From positions 1-11,074 of the forward strand of contig JACKBA010000062.1 in assembly GCA_020634815.1 (NCBI GenBank): a stretch of DNA of 11,074 nucleotides. Reading direction: 5' to 3'. Positions 1-9,823 of this stretch are shown in pieces. Under the pieces are notes generated by a model. It saw nothing but the letters and a program-made list of their open reading frames with translations, searched no databases and had not been told where the DNA came from. Origin of the DNA: Caldilineaceae bacterium (GTDB lineage: Bacteria > Chloroflexota > Anaerolineae > Caldilineales > Caldilineaceae). The translations under genes and the position numbers were made by a program. Within the stretch, counting starts at the first letter, position 1. Every line of letters starts with the position of its first letter.

Positions 1-887
1 GGTTCGATGGCGAAACCGGCCAGGTGCTCCAATGCCTTGACCAGCGCGTGGTTGCCTTCGCTGCCCAGCCCCTGTGCCTGGAGGGTGCGGTAGAGCTGGA
101 AGATGAGGCTGGTGCCCGGCACGGGTACGCCTGACGCGTCGGCGGCCTCCAACACCAGGCGCAGATCCTTCTGCTGCAAGTCGATGGTGAAGCCGGGCCG
201 CCAGTCGCGCTGGATGATCTGCGGGGCGCGGTTGGTGAACATCCAACTGCCGGCCGCGCCCTGGCTGATGGCCGCATAGGTCTTCTCCAGATCGACGCCA
301 CCGGCCTGGGCAAACATGAGCGCCTCACACATGGCCAGGCAGTTGCCGACGACCAGCACCTGGTTGACCAGCTTCACCGTCTGGCCGGCGCCGTGGCCGC
401 CGACGTGGGTAATCGTCTTGCCCATGGCCTGGAAGACCGGCAGGGCACGGGCAAACTGCTCGGCGTCGCCACCCACCATGATGCTCAGCGTTCCCTTGGC
501 CGCGCCTTCGCTGCCACCGCTGATGGGTGCATCGAGCATGGCAACACCCTGTTCAGCGAGGGCGATTGCCATTTCGCGCGTCGCCTGCGGGCTGATGGTG
601 CTGCAATCGATGACGAGCGCGCCCGGCGCCGCGCCGGCAATGACGCCATCGTCGCCCAGGATGACAGCCTGCACGTCGGGCGTGTCGCTCACACAGACGA
701 CGATGATGTCGCTGCGGGCGGCTACGTCAGCCGGGCTGGCGCCGGCGTGCGCACCCTGGGCGACGAGATCGTCCATGCGCGCGATGGTGCGATTCCACAC
801 CGTCAGCGAAAAGCCGGCCTTGAGCAGGTTCGCAGCCATGCCGCGTCCCATGATGCCGAGGCCGACAAAACCGATGCGTTCGGACAT
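1..887 (-). CDS. NAD(P)-dependent beta-hydroxyacid dehydrogenase (3-hydroxyisobutyrate dehydrogenase family), 3' end cut by window
   Basis: This gene encodes an oxidoreductase that interconverts a beta-hydroxyacid and its semialdehyde using NAD(P). From the ATG at 887 the frame runs 295 codons to the left edge without a stop, so only the extreme C-terminus is missing (family members are usually 290-300 residues). The N-terminal Rossmann motif GLGIMG is at residues 9-14, followed by AANL. The substrate-binding signature DAPISGG is at 119-125 and continues into GAAKGTLSIMVGG. The catalytic lysine is K172 in GQTVKLVNQ, with the conserved N175 beside it. AGGAG lies 7 nt upstream of the start. Uma2 ends 35 bp upstream, so the two are probably co-transcribed. 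3-hydroxyisobutyrate dehydrogenase, tartronate semialdehyde reductase and succinic semialdehyde reductase share these motifs. The true substrate cannot be decided from the sequence. Confidence 0.93.
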   Translation of the reverse strand, partial: MSERIGFVGLGIMGRGMAANLLKAGFSLTVWNRTIARMDDLVAQGAHAGASPADVAARSDIIVVCVSDTPDVQAVILGDDGVIAGAAPGALVIDCSTISPQATREMAIALAEQGVAMLDAPISGGSEGAAKGTLSIMVGGDAEQFARALPVFQAMGKTITHVGGHGAGQTVKLVNQVLVVGNCLAMCEALMFAQAGGVDLEKTYAAISQGAAGSWMFTNRAPQIIQRDWRPGFTIDLQQKDLRLVLEAADASGVPVPGTSLIFQLYRTLQAQGLGSEGNHALVKALEHLAGFAIE

Positions 888-922
888 TCCTGACTCCTCA
901 TGTAGGTGGGGCATCGCGTTTG

Positions 923-1594
923 TTACGCCGCAAGCAGGTGGCGTAGCGTTGCCTGGTTGGTTGCGTCGTCGAAAATGGCTCGCACGGGGATAGTGAAGCC
1001 TGGCACGGCAAAGCTGTGCAGTTCGCCGCTCTGGGCCTTGATCGCCAGTTCGTAGACATCGGTGTGGAGGCGGTATTGCTCGACCGTCTGCGTGTCGGGG
1101 TCGATGAGCCAGTATTCCGCCACGCCGTGCGCCGCGTAGTCGTCGAACTTGACGCCGCGATCGTTGGCTTCCGTCGACGCCGACAGCACCTCGACGATGA
1201 AGTCGGGCGCGGGGAAGCGATTCTGATCGGGCTGAAACGCATCAGCCTTTGCCGCGGCGAAGTAGCAGATATCCGGCTCGTAGTCGTTGCGCGTCAGGGA
1301 AACCATAACCTTTTCGCTGCCAACCCAGCCAAGGTCGTGTGCCAAGACAAAGGCCTTGACCAGATCATACAAGTTGCCGACCACTGCAATGTGCTTGAAC
1401 TTTGCTGGGGGGTGCACGAACTTTGCTCCGTTGACGAACTCGGCTTTCTCAGTTTCCAGAACCGTGTCAACAAAGTGAGCGCGGCGCTGCGCTTCGTCAG
1501 CCAGGAGGGCTTTGACTTGTACGGCAATAATCGGCAGACGCGGCGAACGGAGCAACTGCGCCAGCAATTCGCTCTCCGCCAATAGTGCCGTCAT
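923..1594 (-). CDS. Uma2 family protein (PD-(D/E)XK nuclease-like fold)
   Basis: This is a 223-residue protein of the Uma2 family, a restriction-endonuclease-like fold common in cyanobacteria and Chloroflexota, whose physiological role is largely unknown. The core motifs appear in the expected order: PDICYF with D108, FIVEVLS with E135, K149 in RGVKFDDYAAHGV, then AEYWLIDP at 159-166. The N-terminal part (about 45-70) carries the usual variable region before the first strand. An in-frame ATG exists further upstream at 1651, but it lies inside the clpC terminator hairpin and has no ribosome binding site. The ATG at 1594 has GGAAGGA about 6 nt upstream and begins MTALLAESELL, so I chose it. The gene has its own promoter and probably reads into the dehydrogenase 35 bp downstream. 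DNase activity is inferred from the fold only. No toxin, transposase or methylase partner is adjacent. Confidence 0.9.
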   Translation of the reverse strand: MTALLAESELLAQLLRSPRLPIIAVQVKALLADEAQRRAHFVDTVLETEKAEFVNGAKFVHPPAKFKHIAVVGNLYDLVKAFVLAHDLGWVGSEKVMVSLTRNDYEPDICYFAAAKADAFQPDQNRFPAPDFIVEVLSASTEANDRGVKFDDYAAHGVAEYWLIDPDTQTVEQYRLHTDVYELAIKAQSGELHSFAVPGFTIPVRAIFDDATNQATLRHLLAA

Positions 1595-1617
1595 GCTGCA
1601 TCCTTCCTTTCGACCCG

Positions 1618-1646
1618 ATTTTAGCAAACCTGGCACCGGAAAACAA
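1618..1646 (-). promoter_or_regulatory. Sigma-70-type promoter for the Uma2-dehydrogenase pair
   Basis: On the minus strand TTGTTT (1641-1646) and TAAAAT (1618-1623) are separated by 17 bp. TGC directly before TAAAAT makes it an extended -10. The -35 box is weak and coincides with the T-tract of the clpC terminator. The predicted start point near 1611 leaves a leader of about 16 nt that consists mostly of the Uma2 ribosome binding site. This is inferred from consensus matching only. Confidence 0.5.
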
Positions 1647-1683
1647 CACACCCGGCGCTGACCAAAGCGGCGCGCCGGGTGTG
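1641..1683 (-). terminator. Intrinsic terminator downstream of clpC
   Basis: A perfect 12-bp GC-rich stem (1647-1658 with 1672-1683) encloses a 13-nt loop and is followed on the minus strand by TTGTTTT. It starts 45 bp beyond the clpC stop codon and separates clpC from the Uma2 gene. Confidence 0.88.
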
Positions 1684-1728
1684 AGTCATCATCATTCGCG
1701 AGTGACGCGACAGCGTCGATTCCTGCCT

Positions 1729-4248
<2,520 letters not shown>

Positions 4249-4267
4249 AGCTCTTCCCTTGTACAAC

Positions 4268-4284
4268 AATGACAACTGGTCATT
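4268..4284. promoter_or_regulatory. Perfect 6-5-6 dyad in the clpC leader (candidate operator)
   Basis: AATGAC and GTCATT flank a 5-bp spacer, forming a perfect inverted repeat about 20 bp upstream of the clpC start codon. It falls just inside the predicted start point of the proximal clpC promoter. It does not resemble CIRCE, a CtsR tandem heptad or HAIR. It may be a repressor site or a small RNA stem. Confidence 0.3.
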
Positions 4285-4295
4285 CCAGCACAGGT

Positions 4296-4304
4296 ACTAT
4301 AGCA
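4296..4304 (-). promoter_or_regulatory. Possible second clpC promoter (extended -10)
   Basis: The minus strand reads TGC followed by TATAGT, an extended -10 element, with no good -35 box at the usual distance. The predicted start point is about 40 nt from the clpC start codon. It would be a proximal promoter in addition to the stronger distal one. Confidence 0.35.
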
Positions 4305-4330
4305 GAACATGGCGAGTTTCTGCGGTAAGT

Positions 4331-4357
4331 CCTGTTCCCTTCACCGGGTAGGACAGG
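4331..4357 (-). other. Imperfect hairpin in the clpC 5' leader
   Basis: On the minus strand CCTGT (4353-4357) pairs with ACAGG (4331-4335). Inside, CCC (4346-4348) pairs with GGG (4337-4339) across an asymmetric internal loop and a 6-nt apical loop. No T-tract follows, so it is not an intrinsic terminator. It lies between the two predicted clpC promoters. Confidence 0.3.
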
Positions 4358-4409
4358 GGCATACTCGGCAGCCAATGGTGGTCGTTCATCCCGGCGGGTT
4401 GCAAACACC

Positions 4410-4439
4410 ATTGTAACGATGCGTTTTGTTCTTTGTCAA
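4410..4439 (-). promoter_or_regulatory. Strong sigma-70/sigma-A promoter for clpC
   Basis: A perfect -35 TTGACA (4434-4439) and a near-perfect -10 TACAAT (4410-4415) are separated by 18 bp on the minus strand. The expected start point near 4402 gives a leader of about 155 nt. The gap of 317 bp between clpC and rpsA is explained by this promoter, the leader elements and the rpsA terminator. Confidence 0.75.
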
Positions 4440-4506
4440 TTAGCCATTTGGGCACCCGTCCCCTACCCAGATCGGCAGGTGGCGGGCGGTTACACCAATA
4501 GAAGAA

Positions 4507-4536
4507 CGCACGGGCACGAAAATTCGTGCCCGTGCG
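4507..4536 (-). terminator. Terminator hairpin downstream of rpsA
   Basis: A perfect 14-bp inverted repeat (4507-4520 with 4523-4536) closes on a 2-nt centre, so the real loop is about 4 nt. It begins 29 bp past the rpsA stop. The sequence after it on the minus strand (TTCTTCTATT) is only moderately U-rich, so termination may be less complete than at clpC or atpC. Confidence 0.72.
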
Positions 4537-4565
4537 CCAGAATCAACATCACTTTCACCGAAGAA

Positions 4566-5807
4566 TCAGACGGCCTCGACCAGTTCCTCGACCTCGGCAA
4601 CCATCTCGTCGCCGTCGAAATCGTCGTCCGACTCATCGGTCGGAGCGATCTGCCAGTCGAGTTCCTGGGACGGCATGGCCTGCTTGAGGCTCAAGCCCAG
4701 GCGGCGCTTGTCGCTTTCGATGCGGATGATGCGCAGTTCGTACACATCGCCCTCGCCGACCACCTCCTTGGGGTGGTTGACGCGGCGCTCCGCCAACTCG
4801 CTGATGTGAATCAGACCCTCGATGCCGGTATCGACCAGGCGAGCGAAGGCGCCAAAATTCACCAGCTTGGTGATCTTGCCCTGAACCATCTGCCCCACCT
4901 GGTAGGTGTTGTCGATGACTTCCCACGGCTGCGGCGCCAGGCGGCGCAGGCTCAGCCCGATGCGGCGGCGTTCGGTGTCGACGCTCAGGATCTGCACCTT
5001 GACCGTCTCGCCGACCTTGACAACCTCGTTCGGGTGGTTGACGCGGTTCCAGCTCAGCTCGCTCAGGTGGATCAGACCGTCAGCTCCGCCGAGATCGACG
5101 AAGGCGCCGAAGTCCGCGATACTGCTGATAACACCTTCCATGATCGCGCCTTCGCGCAGCGTCTCGAGCAGTTGGTCCTTCTGCTGGCGGCGCCACTCGC
5201 GCATGGCCAGACGCTCGGAGAGAATGAGGCGATTGCGCTTGCGGTCGATGTCGATGACCTTCAGCTTCAGAACCTCGCCCTTCAGACCGGCGTAGCGCGA
5301 CTCTTCGTCCTCACCGTTGGTGGGCATTGCGCTCGTGAGCTGGCTGGCCGGCACAAAGCCGCGCACCTGGCCCAGACGCACGATAACGCCACCGCGGTTG
5401 AATGAATCGACCGGGCATTCGAAGATGTCCTGGCTGCGCATGAGATCTTCGGCGCGTTCCCAGTCCTTCTCGGCGAGCGCGCGGCTGATGCTCAACATGA
5501 CGTTGCCATCACGGTCTTCGCGGATAACAAAGACCGGCACCTCGTCACCGATATTGAGCGACTCCAGTGTATCGCCGACTCGTTCAAGTTCGCGGCCCGA
5601 GACCACGCCTTCCGACTTGAAGCCGATGTCTACAAGTACCTCGTTGGGGCGCATGTCGACGATGATTCCGTTGCGGATTTCTCCGGTAACGGGCTCCTGC
5701 AAGGAGCCATCGATCTCGTCCAACAGTGCCGCCATCGGGTGATTCTCATAGTCCACACCGTTGGCCCAGCCGTACACACCGTTACCCATTGATCGAACTT
5801 CATTCAT
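4566..5807 (-). CDS. rpsA: 30S ribosomal protein S1-like, four S1 domains
   Basis: This gene encodes a 413-residue RNA-binding protein of the ribosomal S1 family, which helps mRNA bind the 30S subunit. Four S1 OB-fold repeats are visible: about 42-110 (VDIGFKSEGVV), 127-200 (VRLGQVRGFVP), 220-289 (GAFVDLGGADGLIHLSELS) and 303-375 (GAFARLVDTGIEGLIHISEL). The last two are the most canonical. The protein ends in an acidic tail (ESDDDFDGDE, then VAEVEELVE). Proteobacterial S1 has six domains, and a four-domain form is typical of Gram-positive-like lineages. The start is uncertain. ATG 5807 (MNEVRS) has GGAGG at 5821-5825 but with a long 13-nt spacing, while ATG 5789 and ATG 5735 (MAALLDE, 389 residues) are in-frame alternatives. 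ridA lies 118 bp upstream with no clear terminator between, so some read-through is likely. Confidence 0.92.
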   Translation of the reverse strand: MNEVRSMGNGVYGWANGVDYENHPMAALLDEIDGSLQEPVTGEIRNGIIVDMRPNEVLVDIGFKSEGVVSGRELERVGDTLESLNIGDEVPVFVIREDRDGNVMLSISRALAEKDWERAEDLMRSQDIFECPVDSFNRGGVIVRLGQVRGFVPASQLTSAMPTNGEDEESRYAGLKGEVLKLKVIDIDRKRNRLILSERLAMREWRRQQKDQLLETLREGAIMEGVISSIADFGAFVDLGGADGLIHLSELSWNRVNHPNEVVKVGETVKVQILSVDTERRRIGLSLRRLAPQPWEVIDNTYQVGQMVQGKITKLVNFGAFARLVDTGIEGLIHISELAERRVNHPKEVVGEGDVYELRIIRIESDKRRLGLSLKQAMPSQELDWQIAPTDESDDDFDGDEMVAEVEELVEAV

Positions 5808-5834
5808 ACAGCTATACAATCCTCCGAAAACAGA

Positions 5835-5864
5835 ATTAGACCAGACCACCCGATCGGTGATCAA
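5835..5864 (-). promoter_or_regulatory. Weak candidate promoter for rpsA
   Basis: TTGATC (5859-5864) and TCTAAT (5835-5840) are spaced by 18 bp on the minus strand, just upstream of the GGAGG at 5821-5825. The match is 4/6 and 5/6 to consensus. It sits in the 118-bp gap between ridA and rpsA, where I see no intrinsic terminator. Confidence 0.4.
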
Positions 5865-5925
5865 TGCTCACATAACTTGGGCCCGTCATGCGGACCGTGC
5901 GCGCCGAACAGTGAAGAGCGAAGGG

Positions 5926-6312
5926 CTAGTCACCGAGAAGCGCGATTACCTCAATCTCGACCAGGCCACCCTTGGGCAACGCTGCGACCTGAACGGTGCT
6001 GCGCGCCGGCGGTTCGTGGCCGAACACCTCGCCGTAAAGCTGATTCACTGTGGCAAAGTGAGAAAGGTCGGCCAGGAAAATCGTCGTTTTGACGACGTTC
6101 GCCACAGTGGCGCCGGCCTCGGACAGCACGGCCTGCAAATTGGCCAATGCCTGACGAGTCTGCGCTTCGATACCTTCACGCAGGTCACCGGTCGCCGGGT
6201 CCAAACCAAGCTGACCCGAGGCAAAGAGAAACTGGCCGGCGCGGATGGCCTGCGAATACGGGCCGATCGCGGCGGGCGCGTTGGGAGTGCTGACAACAGT
6301 TCGCTTACTCAT
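5926..6312 (-). CDS. ridA: RidA family enamine/imine deaminase (YjgF/YER057c/UK114)
   Basis: This gene encodes a 128-residue RidA protein, a cytosolic trimer that hydrolyses reactive enamine/imine intermediates such as 2-aminoacrylate formed by PLP enzymes. The full length and all hallmark regions are present: GPYSQA with Y19, FASGQLG (30-36), and the C-terminal PPARSTVQVAALP with R104, the residue that binds the substrate carboxylate. VEIEVIAL follows with E119 and E121. These features fit the deaminase-competent RidA subgroup rather than the Rid1-Rid7 branches that lack the arginine, though subgroup placement needs an alignment. The ribosome binding site is weak (GAGCAG). The gene has its own strong promoter with a leader of about 138 nt and probably reads on into rpsA. 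Confidence 0.95.
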   Translation of the reverse strand: MSKRTVVSTPNAPAAIGPYSQAIRAGQFLFASGQLGLDPATGDLREGIEAQTRQALANLQAVLSEAGATVANVVKTTIFLADLSHFATVNQLYGEVFGHEPPARSTVQVAALPKGGLVEIEVIALLGD

Positions 6313-6421
6313 GGCTGCTCATTCGATTCGTTGGATCGGGTGTGCGCTGTTGCGGTGAACGAGGGCAGGGCTGCCGGATCAAGGACTGATGCTGCAACGC
6401 TGCGAACATATCAATCAAACT

Positions 6422-6437
6422 GAAAGTACCAACTTTC
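6422..6437. promoter_or_regulatory. Perfect 6-4-6 dyad just downstream of the ridA promoter
   Basis: GAAAGT and ACTTTC flank a 4-nt centre. The element lies about 13-28 nt inside the predicted ridA transcript, so it is either a repressor-type operator or a small 5' hairpin. No family assignment is possible. Confidence 0.3.
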
Positions 6438-6456
6438 TTCGAGAATTTCGCCCTAA

Positions 6457-6485
6457 ATTGTACTTGCTATCTCTGGACTCGTCAA
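6457..6485 (-). promoter_or_regulatory. Sigma-70-type promoter for ridA (and possibly rpsA)
   Basis: TTGACG (6480-6485) and TACAAT (6457-6462) are separated by exactly 17 bp on the minus strand, five of six matches in each box. The expected start point is near 6450. The 257-bp gap between mreB and ridA is largely explained by this promoter, its leader and the elements flanking it. Confidence 0.72.
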
Positions 6486-6502
6486 AATTAGGCGGAACAA
6501 AA

Positions 6503-6511
6503 TGTGGATAA
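6503..6511 (-). promoter_or_regulatory. Consensus DnaA box upstream of the ridA promoter
   Basis: The minus strand reads TTATCCACA, the exact consensus 9-mer for DnaA. It sits at roughly -53 to -61 relative to the predicted ridA start point. It is a single box without a cluster or AT-rich unwinding element, so it is not evidence for an origin. A chance match in a window this long is possible. Confidence 0.35.
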
Positions 6512-6526
6512 CTTGCGTTATTGCCC

Positions 6527-6546
6527 TCGATCTGTCGCCAAATCGA
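6527..6546 (-). other. Hairpin with GNRA-type loop downstream of mreB
   Basis: On the minus strand TCGATTTG (6539-6546) pairs with CAGATCGA (6527-6534) with one G-U pair, closing on the loop GCGA. It starts 23 nt past the mreB stop codon. No U-tract follows, so it is more likely a 3'-end stability stem or a weak or factor-dependent terminator than an intrinsic one. Confidence 0.4.
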
Positions 6547-6569
6547 TACGACCCGCGTCATACAAGTGG

Positions 6570-7595
<1,026 letters not shown>

Positions 7596-7620
7596 ATCCT
7601 GGTTTCGCTAAAAAATCTTC

Positions 7621-7634
7621 GCGACATAAGTCGC
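7621..7634 (-). other. Small hairpin in the mreB leader
   Basis: GCGAC and GTCGC pair across a 4-nt loop between the predicted mreB start point and the start codon. On the minus strand a T6 run follows a few bases later (7611-7616). A weak attenuator or simple leader stem are both possible. Confidence 0.3.
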
Positions 7635-7644
7635 CAACCGTGTC

Positions 7645-7673
7645 ATTATACGCTTGCACAGGAGTACCGCCCA
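7645..7673 (-). promoter_or_regulatory. Promoter for mreB
   Basis: A perfect -10 TATAAT (7645-7650) is preceded, at about 18 bp spacing, by a poor -35 of the form TTGGGC. The expected start point near 7638 gives a leader of about 43 nt. The promoter lies between the atp operon terminator and mreB, where a new promoter is needed. Confidence 0.55.
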
Positions 7674-7756
7674 AATCATTTGGCAAAGATATACTACTTC
7701 TCACCCGTACCCGTATCCGGTGCCAGGGCGCCGGGATGGCGGGAAATGTTGTCGCT

Positions 7757-7797
7757 AAAAAAGAAAACGGGCCTCAAGATCTGGCTTGAAGCCCGTT
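7757..7797 (-). terminator. Intrinsic terminator of the ATP synthase operon
   Basis: A 13-bp stem (7785-7797 with 7766-7778, one G-U pair) with a 6-nt loop is followed on the minus strand by TTTTCTTTTTT. It begins 23 bp after the atpC stop codon. It separates the atp genes from mreB. Confidence 0.93.
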
Positions 7798-7820
7798 CAA
7801 CATCTACATTTGCGGCCGGC

Positions 7821-8273
7821 TCACTTGCTTTCGCCGCCACCCTCGTAGTTCAGTCCGGAAGTGGAACGCCGGCCGGCATGGCGTCGCGCCACCTTCAGTC
7901 GCAACGAACTGCGGCGCAGCGATGCCATGATCTCCGGCACCTGCTGCGGCGGCGGATTCTCGGCCAGCGATTGCCGCGCCCGCTCCAGCGCTGCCGCCGC
8001 GCGATCCTCGTCGATCTCGGTGCCGGCCTCGGCCACGTCGGCCAGGATGGTCACCTTGTCGGGGCGCACTTCGACCACGCCGCCGCTAACCGCCAGGTAC
8101 TCATTGCCCTCGCGGCTGTGCAGCACGATTTCGCCGATGTCGAGCGTCGACAGGAGCGGCGCATGGCCGCGCAGGATGCCCATCTGGCCGTTGGTGCCCG
8201 GCAGCGTGATCATTTCCACGTCGCCGCTGTAGAGCATCTTTTCCGGTGTAACGATGTCTACCTTGATTGACAT
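7821..8273 (-). CDS. atpC: F1 ATP synthase epsilon subunit
   Basis: This gene encodes a 150-residue epsilon subunit of the F1 central stalk, which couples rotation to catalysis and can inhibit ATP hydrolysis. Residues 1-84 form the N-terminal beta-sandwich, with GTNGQMGILRGHAPLLS (26-42) as the best-conserved stretch and AVSGGVVEV at 61-69. The C-terminal helical hairpin begins near 85 and contains IDEDRA (87-92). This matches the I/L-D-x-x-R-A motif shown to bind ATP in Bacillus PS3 epsilon, so ATP-sensitive inhibition is plausible. The last 18 or so residues, basic then glycine-rich (ending EGGGESK), extend past the usual 130-140. ATG 8273 is chosen over ATG 8303 because AAGGAG sits 8 nt upstream and the protein then begins with the family motif. 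It is the last gene of the operon. Confidence 0.97.
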   Translation of the reverse strand: MSIKVDIVTPEKMLYSGDVEMITLPGTNGQMGILRGHAPLLSTLDIGEIVLHSREGNEYLAVSGGVVEVRPDKVTILADVAEAGTEIDEDRAAAALERARQSLAENPPPQQVPEIMASLRRSSLRLKVARRHAGRRSTSGLNYEGGGESK

Positions 8274-8297
8274 ACAGGTAGCTCCTTGAGAATCATG

Positions 8298-8348
8298 CGT
8301 CAAACGTCAAGCGTCATGGTAGTCACACATGACGTTTGACGTTTGACG
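8298..8348. repeat. Near-perfect 21-bp inverted repeat between atpD and atpC
   Basis: Arms 8298-8318 and 8328-8348 are complementary at 20 of 21 positions (the mismatch is a G-U pair in RNA), with a 9-nt loop. Each arm is built of short iterations of CGTCAAA or its complement TTTGACG. It fills most of the 88-bp spacer and ends 10 nt upstream of the atpC Shine-Dalgarno sequence. No T-tract follows, so it is not an intrinsic terminator. Confidence 0.9.
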
Positions 8349-8361
8349 GTTCACGCATCAC

Positions 8362-9762
<1,401 letters not shown>

Positions 9763-9767
9763 AGAGG

Positions 9768-9775
9768 ACCTCCTT
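9768..9775 (-). promoter_or_regulatory. Full-consensus ribosome binding site of atpD
   Basis: AAGGAGGT, complementary to the 16S rRNA 3' end, sits 5 nt before the GTG and decides that start over the ATG 12 bp further in. It is the strongest ribosome binding site in the window and fits the need for three beta subunits per enzyme. Confidence 0.85.
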
Positions 9776-9823
9776 GAATTGGGTTCTCATCCAGTCTCAA
9801 AATCTGCAAGCCGCCAGTGACCG

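Noticed and set aside
316..993. Plus-strand open frames opposite the dehydrogenase
   Set aside because: The minus-strand frame carries GLGIMG, DAPISGG and the catalytic lysine, while the plus frames are low-complexity Met/Ala/Pro-rich shadows.
1595..1651. Longer Uma2 protein starting at ATG 1651
   Set aside because: That start lies in the clpC terminator stem, upstream of the predicted Uma2 transcript start, and has no ribosome binding site. The extra 19 residues do not resemble the family N-terminus.
5808..5925. Intrinsic terminator between ridA and rpsA
   Set aside because: The GC-rich stretch near 5881-5910 does not fold into a clear stem followed by T residues on the minus strand.
6503..6511. 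Replication origin at the DnaA box
   Set aside because: Only one box is present. No cluster, no AT-rich unwinding region and no dnaA, dnaN or rnpA genes are nearby.
8298..8348. CRISPR array or intrinsic terminator at the atpD-atpC repeats
   Set aside because: The 7-bp units are contiguous with no spacers, and no T-tract follows the stem. The operon plainly continues into atpC.
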